DNA of 64,000 bases from UBA1794 sp050946375 (GCA_050946375.1 JBMNUT010000004.1:1-64000); one strand, 5' to 3'; counted from the first letter of the stretch, positions 41,669 to 50,024 are shown. Translations and numbers: made by a program. The notes: a model not told the origin generated them from the sequence alone.

Positions 41669-43516
41669 ATGAAAAAAAGCATTCAGCAAACCCTTATGGC
41701 ATTCTTCGCCGCCACACTACTGGCAAACAACGGCGAAATCTCGGCACAATGGCAACCCGCCAATCCGCGTCTTATGACTCCCTGGGGCGAAAATCTCGAC
41801 CCCGAACACGTTTTGCCCGAATATCCCCGCCCCATCATGGAGCGGAAAGAATGGATAAACCTCAACGGATTATGGAAATATGCCATCCTCCCGGCAGGAA
41901 AGCAACAGCAAGCCCCGTTCACTTACAGCGGCCATATCCTCGTACCCTTTGCGGCAGAATCCGCATTGTCGGGCGTAGGCCGCACGGTAGGAGCACAAAA
42001 CGAACTGTGGTACTCACGCACTTTTTCCCTGCCCAAGCAATGGAAAGGACAGCAAGTACTGCTTCACTTCGGAGCAGTGGACTGGAAAACGGAAGTTTGG
42101 GTAAACGGACAGGAAGTCGGGAGCCACACCGGTGGCTATACGCCTTTCTCTTTCGACATAACCCGCACGCTGAATTGGGAAAAGAAGGACAACGAAATAA
42201 CCGTAAAAGTATGGGACCCGACCGACCAAGGCCCGCAACCCCGCGGAAAACAGGTAAACAATCCGGGCGGAATATGGTACACTCCGGTGACGGGAATCTG
42301 GCAAACCGTATGGTTGGAGCCCGTCCCTGAAAAATACATCAAAGACTTACGAATCACTCCCGACATCGATCAGCAAAAACTAATCGTAGAACCACTCCTC
42401 TCCGACGCCGTAACTTCTTCAGAGCTGGTAACTGTGGAAGTCTACGACAATGGGAAACGGATAGCCGCTCAGGAGAATCCGGCCGGGGAGGCGGTAGTCG
42501 TTACCTTTCCACAGGACCTTAAGCTCTGGAGTCCGGACAGTCCGTTTCTATACAGGCTCAAAATCAGCCTGAAGCAAGGCAGAAAAGAGATAGACCAGGT
42601 AGAGAGCTACGCCGCGATGCGCAAGTTTTCCACCGGACGCGATGCGAACGGAACGATTCGCCTGGAGCTGAACGGAAAACCCATCTTCATGTTCGGCACA
42701 CTGGACCAGGGCTGGTGGCCCGACGGGCTATACACGGCTCCAAGCGACGAGGCCCTTCTCTACGATATACGCAAGACAAAGGAACTGGGGTTCAATACCA
42801 TCCGCAAACATGTCAAGACAGAGCCAGCCCGCTGGTACAGCTATTGCGACCAAATCGGACTGATCGTATGGCAAGACATGCCCAACGGCGACCAGGGACC
42901 CCAATGGCAAAACTTCAATTACTTCAACGGTACGGAATGGGAACGCTCGAAGATTTCCGAAAAGATATACCGAAAAGAGTGGAAAGAGATTATGGATTAC
43001 CTCTATTCTTACTCGTGCATCGGCGTATGGGTACCGTTCAACGAAGCATGGGGGCAGTTCAAAACAGAAGAAATTGCGGAATGGACCCAAAAATACGACC
43101 CGAACCGACTGGTAGACCCTGCAAGCGGTGGCAATCACTACCGCTGCGGCGACATGCTCGATACGCACCATTATCCCGACCCCATAATAGGAATGTTCGA
43201 TGAGACGCGCGTCAACGTGTTGGGCGAATACGGAGGAATCGGCCTGGCACTCACCGATCATCTTTGGGAGGCCAACCGGAACTGGGGATATGTGCAGTTC
43301 AAAACGACGGAAGAGACTACCAACCGATACGTTGAGTATGCGGAAAAACTAAAAACCTTGATTCCTAAAGGACTTAGCGCAGCCATCTATACGCAAACGA
43401 CCGATGTGGAAGTAGAAGTGAACGGCCTGATTACGTACGATCGGAAGGTGATAAAAGTAAACGAAGAGGCTGTCCGGAAGGTAAATCATGAGATTTGCAA
43501 TTCCTTGCCACAGTAG
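41669..43516 (+). CDS. Secreted glycoside hydrolase family 2 protein
   Basis: A 615-residue GH2 enzyme with a signal peptide (ending near EISAQ, residue 27), an N-terminal jelly-roll sugar-binding domain (SRTFSLPKQWKGQQVLLHFG in parts, WVNGQEVGSHTGGYTPFSFD), an immunoglobulin-like middle domain and a C-terminal barrel. The acid/base is probably Glu459 in PFNEAWGQ and the nucleophile Glu520 in VLGEYGG. GH2 includes beta-galactosidases, glucuronidases and mannosidases; the specificity cannot be assigned. The start at 41669 is set by the signal peptide. Co-expression with the arabinanase is likely. Confidence 0.9.
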   Translation: MKKSIQQTLMAFFAATLLANNGEISAQWQPANPRLMTPWGENLDPEHVLPEYPRPIMERKEWINLNGLWKYAILPAGKQQQAPFTYSGHILVPFAAESALSGVGRTVGAQNELWYSRTFSLPKQWKGQQVLLHFGAVDWKTEVWVNGQEVGSHTGGYTPFSFDITRTLNWEKKDNEITVKVWDPTDQGPQPRGKQVNNPGGIWYTPVTGIWQTVWLEPVPEKYIKDLRITPDIDQQKLIVEPLLSDAVTSSELVTVEVYDNGKRIAAQENPAGEAVVVTFPQDLKLWSPDSPFLYRLKISLKQGRKEIDQVESYAAMRKFSTGRDANGTIRLELNGKPIFMFGTLDQGWWPDGLYTAPSDEALLYDIRKTKELGFNTIRKHVKTEPARWYSYCDQIGLIVWQDMPNGDQGPQWQNFNYFNGTEWERSKISEKIYRKEWKEIMDYLYSYSCIGVWVPFNEAWGQFKTEEIAEWTQKYDPNRLVDPASGGNHYRCGDMLDTHHYPDPIIGMFDETRVNVLGEYGGIGLALTDHLWEANRNWGYVQFKTTEETTNRYVEYAEKLKTLIPKGLSAAIYTQTTDVEVEVNGLITYDRKVIKVNEEAVRKVNHEICNSLPQ

Positions 43517-43611
43517 TTCTCGGCGCACCTACGGCAAGCTCTATTAAGAAGAGAAGCCGGAACCCGCTGAAAGGTGCAGGCCAACCGCCCTGCCCCGACA
43601 AGTCCCAAAAC

Positions 43612-43655
43612 GAAAGCGTCCGCAACCATCAGATGATTGCGGACGCTTTCTTATT
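43612..43655. terminator. Bidirectional terminator between GH2 and fba
   Basis: A stem of about 18 bp with one A-C mismatch (43612-43629 and 43633-43650) carries A- and T-rich flanks and serves both converging genes. Confidence 0.85.
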
Positions 43656-43697
43656 ATTACTCGCCTAAGGATGCTTCCCTAAACTGAAAGGTCAGAA

Positions 43698-44702
43698 TTA
43701 AGGCTGAGCCAGTTTTCCGTTAGAACCAAGTACTTCTACAATCTTGTGGATGTAGAGCTTCTTCATGTTGTCGCGAGCCGGACCCAGATATTTACGCGGG
43801 TCGAATTCAGCCGGCTTCGTAGCCAATACTTCACGAATAGCAGCGGTCATGGCCAGACGGCTGTCGGAGTCGATGTTGATCTTGCAAACTGCGCTCTTAG
43901 CAGCCTTGCGGAGTTGCTCTTCGGGGATACCGATTGCATCCTTCAGTGCGCCACCGTATTTGTTGATCGTAGCCACTTCTTCCTGAGGAACAGAAGAAGA
44001 ACCGTGCAGCACGATGGGGAATCCGGGAAGTTCTTTCATCACGCCGTCCAATACGTCGAATGCCAAAGGAGGCGGAACCAGAACACCGTCTGCATTGCGG
44101 GTGCACTGCTCGGGTTTGAACTTGTTGGCACCGTGAGAAGTACCGATAGAAATAGCCAAACTGTCGCAACCCGTCTTGGTTGTGAAGTCTACAACTTCTT
44201 CCGGCTTCGTATAAGTATGGTGTTCTGCCACAACTTCGTCTTCAACGCCAGCCAGAACGCCGAGTTCGCCTTCAACGGTTACGTCATACTGGTGAGCGTA
44301 ATCAACAACCTGCTTCGTCAAAGCTACGTTTTCGTCATAAGGAAGATGAGAACCATCAATCATAACGGAAGAGAAGCCCATATCGATGCAGCTCTTGCAC
44401 AGCTCGAAGCTGTCGCCATGGTCCAAGTGAAGTACAATTTCGGGATGAGCGCAGCCCAGTTCCTTTGCATATTCTACAGCACCCTGTGCCATGTAACGCA
44501 GCAAAGTTTGGTTAGCATAGTTGCGGGCACCTTTGGAAACCTGCAAAATAACCGGAGACTTTGTCTCAACGGCTGCCTGAATGATAGCCTGGAGCTGCTC
44601 CATGTTATTGAAGTTGAAGGCGGGAATAGCATATCCCCCCTTGATAGCACGCGCAAACATATCACGAGTGTTTACGAGGCCCAGTTCTTTGTAGTTTACC
44701 AT
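43698..44702 (-). CDS. fba: Fructose-bisphosphate aldolase class II
   Basis: This zinc enzyme cleaves fructose-1,6-bisphosphate to the two triose phosphates in glycolysis. The 334-residue protein has HLDHGDSFELCKSCIDMG (zinc His and catalytic Asp), VEGELGVLAGVED with a metal-binding glutamate, and LHGSSSVP in place of the usual glycine-rich phosphate loop with the third zinc His. The upstream frame to 44762 covers the promoter; ATG 44702 gives the family start. Confidence 0.95.
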   Translation of the reverse strand: MVNYKELGLVNTRDMFARAIKGGYAIPAFNFNNMEQLQAIIQAAVETKSPVILQVSKGARNYANQTLLRYMAQGAVEYAKELGCAHPEIVLHLDHGDSFELCKSCIDMGFSSVMIDGSHLPYDENVALTKQVVDYAHQYDVTVEGELGVLAGVEDEVVAEHHTYTKPEEVVDFTTKTGCDSLAISIGTSHGANKFKPEQCTRNADGVLVPPPLAFDVLDGVMKELPGFPIVLHGSSSVPQEEVATINKYGGALKDAIGIPEEQLRKAAKSAVCKINIDSDSRLAMTAAIREVLATKPAEFDPRKYLGPARDNMKKLYIHKIVEVLGSNGKLAQP

Positions 44703-44739
44703 GATTGAAATAATTTTGTATAGGTGTATTTTTCGAGTG

Positions 44740-44747
44740 CAAATATA
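44740..44747 (-). promoter_or_regulatory. -7 promoter element for fba
   Basis: TATATTTG on the minus strand fits the consensus and lies 38 bases upstream of ATG 44702. The 22-base array begins 27 bases further upstream. Confidence 0.6.
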
Positions 44748-44773
44748 ATAATAAAACTCCAATAGTCCTTAGG

Positions 44774-44839
44774 CTTTTCCGAAAAAGTGCCGCATGTTTT
44801 CCGAAAAAATCACGGCACTTTTCTCCGCTTCCCTTAAGG
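44774..44839. repeat. 22-bp-period array, three units
   Basis: Units begin at 44774 (CTTTTCCGAAAAAGTGCC), 44796 (GTTTTCCGAAAAAATCAC) and 44818 (CTTTTCTCCGCTTCCC), exactly 22 apart. CTTTTCCGAAAAAGT is shared letter for letter with the array at 51316. AAAGTGCCG and CGGCACTTT within it can pair. Confidence 0.85.
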
Positions 44840-44928
44840 GTTTTGCCTGAAAGCAGGTTGCGTCGCCTCAAATCGGGCTCAATTACAGGAGAAAATTAGG
44901 CGAAAACGAAGAAAATGAGCACGACTTC

Positions 44929-44959
44929 TTGGACAAATACAAAATAATCAGTACCTTTG
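44929..44959 (+). promoter_or_regulatory. Promoter for ribosomal protein L31
   Basis: TTG at 44929-44931, 20 bases of spacer and TACCTTTG at 44952-44959 fit the Bacteroides consensus. The leader to the start codon is about 75 bases. Confidence 0.65.
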
Positions 44960-45041
44960 CGCACCGTTTTCAGACCATAATACCGCCAGGTTATGGGCTA
45001 TCCCAAGAAAGTAAAACTGAATAAAATATAGTAAACCTACA

Positions 45042-45296
45042 ATGAAAAAAGGAATCCATTCCGAGAACTATCGGCCCGTTGTTTTCAAAGACATGTCGAA
45101 CGGCGACATGTTCCTCTCCCGCTCTACGTGTTCTACGAAGGACACTATCGAATTCGAAGGAGAAACTTATCCTTTGGTTAAGCTGGAAATTTCCAGTTCG
45201 TCGCATCCTTTCTACACCGGTAAGTCGAAACTGGTTGACACCGCCGGCCGCGTAGATAAGTTCATGAGCCGTTACGGGAACCGCAAGAAGAAGTAA
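45042..45296 (+). CDS. rpmE2: 50S ribosomal protein L31 type B
   Basis: An 84-residue large-subunit ribosomal protein. It starts MKKGIHSENYRPVVFKDMSNG and has SSSSHPFYTGKSKLVDTAGRVDKF. The CxxC zinc motifs of type A L31 are absent (only Cys in STCST), which marks the zinc-independent type B form. It has its own promoter and an 18-bp terminator. Confidence 0.96.
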   Translation: MKKGIHSENYRPVVFKDMSNGDMFLSRSTCSTKDTIEFEGETYPLVKLEISSSSHPFYTGKSKLVDTAGRVDKFMSRYGNRKKK

Positions 45297-45319
45297 TACT
45301 TCCTATTCCCTATAACACT

Positions 45320-45369
45320 AAACAGCGTGGGCTGTCCGTCACCTGATGGACAGCCCACGCTGTTTTCAT
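45320..45369 (+). terminator. Terminator after L31
   Basis: A perfect 18-bp stem (45320-45337 and 45348-45365) with a 10-base loop. Confidence 0.88.
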
Positions 45370-45427
45370 AAAAATACCCCGGACAAAAACACACTGCCCC
45401 ACTCTTCGGCAATATTCCGCATACACA

Positions 45428-45481
45428 CAAAAACAACAGTTCCCCGGAAAAGTGCCAAACACACTGTTTCCCGGGGAACTG
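45428..45481 (-). terminator. Terminator of the SPOR lipoprotein operon
   Basis: CAGTTCCCCGG (45437-45447) and CCGGGGAACTG (45471-45481) form an 11-bp stem, followed on the minus strand by TTGTTTTTG. Confidence 0.75.
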
Positions 45482-45521
45482 CCCGTTGACTTATACTATA
45501 TTATATTCTCAGATTCCTGCT

Positions 45522-46022
45522 TTAATAAGCGCGCTGTAAAATCCAGGCTTTCTGGAAATCGTCGTCGTTAGGATACTTTGCCTTGAAATCATCGCGCGAT
45601 ACGGCGGCTTCCTGCTTGGTATCGAAAGTAGAGATAATCACACGGTACATCTTCGTCTCAGGGTTCTGAGCCAGAAAAGCAGCATATCCGGCGCTCTGCA
45701 TGCGTTCCATCAAAGCATCGGCATTGCTCTTGGTAAGGAAACTACCGCATACTACGCTGTACTCCTTCATCGAAGCGTTGTTCTGGGGAGTTACCCGCTC
45801 CTTGCGCACTACGGGAGTAGTAACCGTAGTCGCAGCCTTTTCCTTCACTACTACAGGCACGTCCGACACCACCGGCACCTCTTCTTTGGCAGCTGCCTGC
45901 TGGGCCAGTTCCTGCTGTTTTGCCTTTTCGTAGGCTTTCTTGTACGCACTTTCTTTGGGTTTGCAGGAAGTTGCCAGCAATGCGGCGCACAAAGCAACTC
46001 CCAAGTACATTACTTTCTTCAT
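45522..46022 (-). CDS. SPOR domain lipoprotein
   Basis: A 166-residue lipoprotein with a lipobox (LATSC, Cys20), a helical Lys/Glu/Ala-rich linker and a C-terminal SPOR domain (about 85-160: YSVVCGSFLTKSNADALMERM, YRVIISTFDTKQEA). SPOR domains bind denuded peptidoglycan glycan strands and often direct proteins to the division site. It lies 25 bases behind the lipocalin-like gene in one operon. Confidence 0.92.
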   Translation of the reverse strand: MKKVMYLGVALCAALLATSCKPKESAYKKAYEKAKQQELAQQAAAKEEVPVVSDVPVVVKEKAATTVTTPVVRKERVTPQNNASMKEYSVVCGSFLTKSNADALMERMQSAGYAAFLAQNPETKMYRVIISTFDTKQEAAVSRDDFKAKYPNDDDFQKAWILQRAY

Positions 46023-46047
46023 AATGTGAACATTCTATTTTTTACTA

Positions 46048-46536
46048 TCAATATTTTCTAAACACAAAAACGCTGTCGCCCGCCGCCAGTTCCATCGTAG
46101 AAGAAGAAAGATTCACCACACGGAATTGCTGACTTTTGGGCCACTCTTCGCTGCCCTCGCTTGGCCAAACCAGCAAGAAGCGCTGGGTAGAGAGGGAATC
46201 GGGCAGCGTTACATCCCACTTTTCGGCATCGTCCCAGTCATAATCGCCGGAACGATGGAGCGAATGTATCCGCAAAACATCGCCCTCAATCTGGTATTTG
46301 CCATAAAAATCCTGATACTGTCCTTCCGGACCCATGCAGATGGCCGTAAATACCCCGTCCATGAAGTTGAAGAACACGCTGTCCACTTCCTGTACGGCAA
46401 TATTTCCTTCCCACAATTGTCGCATCTGCCACTGGCCTTCCAGCTTCGACTCATCGTCATTGCTGCAAGCGGTCAGAAAAAAAGATGCGGCGCAAATAAG
46501 AAAAAGCACTTCATAAAAAGCAAATTTCCTCTGCAT
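46048..46536 (-). CDS. Lipocalin-like lipoprotein
   Basis: A 162-residue lipoprotein with a signal peptide and lipobox (FLTAC, followed by SNDDES). The mature part, LEGQWQMRQLWEG to RFLLVWPSEGSEE and a final FVFRKY, looks like a small beta-barrel of the lipocalin-like lipoproteins common in Bacteroides; function unknown. The open frame starts at 46578, but the signal peptide indicates 46536. Confidence 0.8.
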   Translation of the reverse strand: MQRKFAFYEVLFLICAASFFLTACSNDDESKLEGQWQMRQLWEGNIAVQEVDSVFFNFMDGVFTAICMGPEGQYQDFYGKYQIEGDVLRIHSLHRSGDYDWDDAEKWDVTLPDSLSTQRFLLVWPSEGSEEWPKSQQFRVVNLSSSTMELAAGDSVFVFRKY

Positions 46537-46599
46537 GTTTTTAGACTTTCGTATGGCACTATTTTCCAATTGCGGCAACGGTTTTGTTTAAACGCAGGG

Positions 46600-46607
46600 C
46601 AAAGATA
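46600..46607 (-). promoter_or_regulatory. -7 promoter element for the two-lipoprotein operon
   Basis: TATCTTTG on the minus strand matches the consensus and lies 64 bases upstream of ATG 46536. Confidence 0.6.
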
Positions 46608-46695
46608 AAAGTAGAACGAGGCATGCAGCGAATATATTCTGTTAATAAAATATAAGTTTAGAAGAGGGTTGTGGAGAAACCGGAAAGAAAAATCA

Positions 46696-46703
46696 TACCT
46701 TTG
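46696..46703 (+). promoter_or_regulatory. -7 promoter element for the YtxH trio
   Basis: TACCTTTG matches the consensus exactly and lies 32 bases upstream of the start codon. Confidence 0.65.
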
Positions 46704-46735
46704 GCAAGACGTTAAACCTTTAACTATTTTGCTTT

Positions 46736-46942
46736 ATGAAAAACTTAGGAATATTGGCTGCATTCATCGGCGGCGCTATCGCCGGAGCAGCGTTAGGAAT
46801 CTTGTTCGCACCTGAAAAAGGAGACGAAACCCGCCACCGTATTGCTGACTTGCTGCGGAGCAAAGGCATAAACCTCGGCAAGGGCGAGATGGAAAAGCTG
46901 GTAGATGAGATCGCCAGCGAAATCAAAGGCGAAGAAGCATAG
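46736..46942 (+). CDS. YtxH domain protein
   Basis: A 68-residue protein with a glycine/alanine-rich membrane segment (LAAFIGGAIAGAALGILFAPEKG, residues about 6-28) followed by a charged helix. The APEKG step after the glycine zipper is typical of YtxH proteins. Such proteins are linked to envelope or general stress in other bacteria. It is the first gene of a three-gene operon. Confidence 0.88.
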   Translation: MKNLGILAAFIGGAIAGAALGILFAPEKGDETRHRIADLLRSKGINLGKGEMEKLVDEIASEIKGEEA

Positions 46943-46972
46943 TCCACCGATTTCTGTTTGTCTCCGTACAAA

Positions 46973-47332
46973 ATGAGTATCGACGAAGAGAAAAAAGGTT
47001 TTGGAGCTCTCGCAGAAGAGGTAAAGAGGCTCTTTATCCTCGAAAAGAGGTACGTGACACTGGTTTTTATCGAGAAGCTGGCTGTCTTGTTGTCAGCCAT
47101 GGTTTTGTTTCTGATAGTCTTGTGTCTCGCATTGATGGGAGCCTTTTATCTGCTGACCGCTCTGCACTTGTGGCTAAGCGGCATTGTAGGCGAGATAGCC
47201 AGCGCCTTGATTCTTGTAGGAGTCATCGCTTTCTGCATCCTGATAATCGTTCTTTGCAAAGAGGCACTCATCAAACGGCCGATACTTAAGTTCGTAGCCC
47301 GCCTTTTACTGTCTTCTCCTTCCAAACAATGA
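46973..47332 (+). CDS. Phage-holin-like membrane protein (DUF1469-like)
   Basis: A 119-residue protein with a charged N-terminal helix (EEKKGFGALAEEVKRLFILEKRY in parts) and two long membrane helices (about 37-64 and 73-100). This is the layout of the holin superfamily 3 (DUF1469) proteins found on chromosomes outside phages, so the name does not imply a prophage. It lies between the YtxH gene and a small gene that overlaps it by four bases. Confidence 0.82.
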   Translation: MSIDEEKKGFGALAEEVKRLFILEKRYVTLVFIEKLAVLLSAMVLFLIVLCLALMGAFYLLTALHLWLSGIVGEIASALILVGVIAFCILIIVLCKEALIKRPILKFVARLLLSSPSKQ

Positions 47333-47598
47333 ATAAGGAAAAAATGAACACATTAGATACCAACAGCATAGAGCGGCTCACATTTGAAGAAATCTGCCGG
47401 ATGAAAGAGGAAACCCTCAAGGACATCAACCAGCAGAAAGAGAACATCTCCAAGAAAAGCAAGCAACTTTTCAGTCATGCTTCTTTCATTCCCGGAAGTT
47501 CTTTACTGGGGAATCTGAAGTTCGGATATACCCTTTTCACCGGAGCGATGGTCGGCTTCAAAATAATCCGTTCCATCAAACGATTCTTCCGGAGATAG
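47329..47598 (+). CDS. Small conserved-looking protein of the YtxH operon
   Basis: An 89-residue protein not recognised as a named family. It has a charged, helical first half (SIERLTFEEICRMKEETLKD), a middle SHASFIPGSSLLGNLKFGYTLFTGAMVGFKII with a short hydrophobic stretch and a basic end (IKRFFRR). It overlaps the holin-like gene as ATGA; an inner ATG at 47344 is possible. Position and size suggest that it acts with the two membrane proteins before it. Confidence 0.75.
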   Translation: MNKEKMNTLDTNSIERLTFEEICRMKEETLKDINQQKENISKKSKQLFSHASFIPGSSLLGNLKFGYTLFTGAMVGFKIIRSIKRFFRR

Positions 47599-47621
47599 AA
47601 CAAACTCGGAAACAAGTAACA

Positions 47622-47677
47622 AAAGGCGCAAAACCGCAGGGAACCACATCCCGGATTTTGCGCCTTTCGTTTTTTAT
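47622..47677 (+). terminator. Terminator after the YtxH trio
   Basis: A 12-bp outer stem (47622-47633 and 47656-47667) encloses a smaller GC stem and is followed by CGTTTTTTAT. Confidence 0.85.
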
Positions 47678-47686
47678 CTCCTGCCT

Positions 47687-48223
47687 TCAGTGAAGAATCC
47701 GTTGCGACAAAATCACCGAAGCATAGCGGTTTTCTTTCCAAATCCAGTCTTCCAGCACCGTAACCTCCCGGAAGCCTGCAGCCCGGAACAAGCGGCGGCT
47801 CACTTCATTCTCAACCGGAATATAAGCATACAACTGGTGCAGACGCAGGAAACGCCCCGTATAGTCAATCAGCAGCTCCAGCGCCTCCTGCGCTATTCCC
47901 TGCCCCCGATATGCCCGACGGATGGCAATTCCCACTCCTGCCCGCCGATGACGCGGCTCAAAGTTATCCAAGTCAATCGTACCGGCAACTGTATGATTTT
48001 CCTTCAGCTCCACCATCAGGCGCAGCTGCTTGTCGGCAAATACGTCATTGCAGTTCTGTTCTATATATTCGCGCAGCAGATGGCGGGAATAAGGCTCCAC
48101 GAAATTGCTGATATCCCACATCTCCGGATCGTTCTCCATCTCGTACATCACCTCCAAGTCTTCCGGCTCCACAGCCCTGAGCCGCACCTTTTCGCCATTC
48201 AAATAAGAAGTCTTCATATCCAT
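47687..48223 (-). CDS. RimJ/RimL-like GNAT acetyltransferase
   Basis: A 178-residue acetyltransferase of the branch that acts on protein N-termini or amino sugars/spermidine. It starts LNGEKVRLRAVEPEDLEVMYEMEND, has the acetyl-CoA loop RRAYRGQGIAQEAL and the C-terminal LYAYIPVENEVSRRLFRAAGF. The substrate is unknown. It is the last gene of the recR operon, 45 bases behind the glycosyltransferase gene. Confidence 0.9.
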   Translation of the reverse strand: MDMKTSYLNGEKVRLRAVEPEDLEVMYEMENDPEMWDISNFVEPYSRHLLREYIEQNCNDVFADKQLRLMVELKENHTVAGTIDLDNFEPRHRRAGVGIAIRRAYRGQGIAQEALELLIDYTGRFLRLHQLYAYIPVENEVSRRLFRAAGFREVTVLEDWIWKENRYASVILSQRILH

Positions 48224-48268
48224 AACCCTTTAAAATACCGCATTCCTGTCATACTTTTCCCGAAATCT

Positions 48269-49516
48269 TCACTTACCGTCGGCCACAACCACCATCGGCT
48301 CGCGACCGCTAATGAAAGCAATCTGCAATCCACTTCCTCCGTCAACTACCTTTCTGCGCAACAGTTCCCACGCCTGACTGTTCAGAAAATTCAATGCCGC
48401 TCCATAGCTATATGCCTTCATGTCAAGCACTATATGCACATTCCGTTTCCCCTTATCCCGGAGCAAGGGAAAGAGTTTTTCGGCCACCGGAGCATAATCC
48501 AGCGCAACGGGAGGAAATACACCAATCTCATCTTCCGGTCTGGCCGGAATACACGAGCAAGCCGCCTGCTCTTCTGCAGCGAATACGCAAAAAAGTTGCG
48601 GCACTTTTTCCGCTTTCCTGCGGCGCTTTTTACCCAAACATACGGTGGAAACAAACCACTTCGCAGCCGCCAGTGCCGTAGCCAAGCGGATTCCTGCCCA
48701 AAGAAAAAGGGAAGAGAAAGAACGGCCATAATACTTTTCCTGAAACAGCTCCATCGCTCCATAAAAAATACGTATATACCGCAGCGAATCGCCATCGGTA
48801 CTCTCCCCCTTATAGTGAAGGATAGGCAAAGAAAGATAGGCACAATACGACGAAGCGAGCCCGATGCGGTACGAAAGGTCGATGTCTTCGCCATACATGA
48901 AGAAGCGTTCGTCAAAATATCCCTCGCGCTCCAGTTCTGCCGTGCGCCGCACATACATAAAAGCACCGGCCAGCACTTCTACCCGTTGCTCCTCACGGTC
49001 GCTCAGCCACGACAGATAGTAGCGGTTCATGCTGTGTACACGGGGAAAGAGGCGGTATAATCGGGTCAACTTGCAGAACGAGGCAAAAGGACTGGGGAAC
49101 CCGCGTTTACTTTCCGGCAGGAACCGGCCCTGCGCGTTAAGCATCCGCACACCGATGCCCCCACATTGCGGGTCGGCATGCATCTTCTTTCGGCAAGCCG
49201 CAAGGACTTCGGCCGAAACAACCGTGTCCGGATTCAGAAAAAGCAGGAAACGGCCCGAAGCATAATGCTGTACGGCTTGATTATTGGCCCGCCCGAAACC
49301 GACATTCTCCCGGTTCGCAATCCACGTCAGGGGGAAATCCGGATACGAACGCTTCCACTCTTCTACAGCTTCCTCCGAAGAATCGGCCGACGCATTGTCC
49401 ACAACCAATACTTCCGCTTCTGCCCCAAACGGCTTCAAGGCCTGAACCAATGAATTCAAGCATTGCAGAAGATAGGACTTCACATTGTAATTGACAATGA
49501 CGACCGACAGTTCCAT
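48269..49516 (-). CDS. Glycosyltransferase family 2 with C-terminal extension
   Basis: A 415-residue inverting glycosyltransferase resembling rhamnosyltransferase-type GT2 enzymes. The GT-A domain runs to about residue 250: LSVVIVNYNVKSYL, VLVVDNASADSS, RENVGFGRANNQ, LLFLNPDT and the catalytic-base region FFMYGEDIDLSYR. A hydrophobic segment near 265-290 may associate with the membrane. The last about 120 residues are not part of the GT2 core and I do not recognise them. Near residue 292-312 the DNA contains a 22-base-period repeat (48580-48645). It is probably for surface polysaccharide, but no other glycan genes adjoin it. Confidence 0.9.
   Translation of the reverse strand: MELSVVIVNYNVKSYLLQCLNSLVQALKPFGAEAEVLVVDNASADSSEEAVEEWKRSYPDFPLTWIANRENVGFGRANNQAVQHYASGRFLLFLNPDTVVSAEVLAACRKKMHADPQCGGIGVRMLNAQGRFLPESKRGFPSPFASFCKLTRLYRLFPRVHSMNRYYLSWLSDREEQRVEVLAGAFMYVRRTAELEREGYFDERFFMYGEDIDLSYRIGLASSYCAYLSLPILHYKGESTDGDSLRYIRIFYGAMELFQEKYYGRSFSSLFLWAGIRLATALAAAKWFVSTVCLGKKRRRKAEKVPQLFCVFAAEEQAACSCIPARPEDEIGVFPPVALDYAPVAEKLFPLLRDKGKRNVHIVLDMKAYSYGAALNFLNSQAWELLRRKVVDGGSGLQIAFISGREPMVVVADGK
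48580..48645. repeat. 22-bp-period array inside the GT2 coding region
   Basis: Units begin at 48580 (CGAATACGCAAAAAAG), 48602 (CACTTTTTCCGCTTTCC) and 48624 (CGCTTTTTACCC), each 22 bases on. CACTTTTTCCG is shared with the intergenic array at 41625. Three units add 66 bases, so the frame stays open. Confidence 0.65.
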
Positions 49517-49547
49517 ACGCCAACGTGCTGGGAAAAAACGCTATCCC

Positions 49548-50024
49548 TCAACGGCGGGCAGAACGCCGCTCGCTCCGTTCGATAGCTTCGCCGATGCGCA
49601 AAAAGATATTCTTCTTGCGTTTTCTCCGGCGGGATACGGTGGAATTCATCAATACCTCATCGAAAGCGCCGCCCCGATAGTTACCCGACGCAATAAGCTG
49701 ATAGATGGTTCCCCAGTCCGGAATACCGCCCAGGTTGGAATCATCAATGAATAAGTCGGCTTTCAGCTTGCGGGAAAAATGTTCGCTCGTGCCGTTTTCT
49801 TCCAGATAGTTCTTGTTTACGGCATAAAACTCAAGTCCGCGCTCCCGACAATAGGCCACGGCTTCCTCCAGCAGACGGCCTTCGCGCACGGTCCACAGAA
49901 TGAGCTGGTGATGAAACTCGTGCTGAAGACGCAAAAGCGTTTCGATTGCAAAAGGAATCTCCTTGCCTATCTTCGGATAGGCATGCTCCACTATCGTTCC
50001 GTCGAAATCAACTGCTATAATCAT
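49548..50024 (-). CDS. HAD-like hydrolase
   Basis: A 158-residue protein with the HAD motif I MIIAVDFDGTIVEH (Asp6 and Asp8), a motif II threonine in LILWTVREGR and motif IV FIDDSNLGG (residues about 110-118). There is little or no cap domain, so it may act on a macromolecular or small exposed phosphate. The substrate is unknown. The C-terminus is basic (RRRKRKK). It overlaps the upstream membrane protein gene by four bases. Confidence 0.85.
   Translation of the reverse strand: MIIAVDFDGTIVEHAYPKIGKEIPFAIETLLRLQHEFHHQLILWTVREGRLLEEAVAYCRERGLEFYAVNKNYLEENGTSEHFSRKLKADLFIDDSNLGGIPDWGTIYQLIASGNYRGGAFDEVLMNSTVSRRRKRKKNIFLRIGEAIERSERRSARR

Larger units (their letters stand above)
44703..45041. 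other. 339-base divergent interval between fba and rpmE
   Basis: It contains the fba promoter element (44740), a 22-base-period array (44774-44839) and the L31 promoter (44929-44959). I see no gene in it. The stretch 44840-44925 shows nothing specific. Confidence 0.7.

Noticed and set aside
46973..47332. Prophage remnant suggested by the holin-like gene
   Set aside because: No other phage genes or attachment sites are nearby; holin superfamily 3 proteins are common chromosomal genes.
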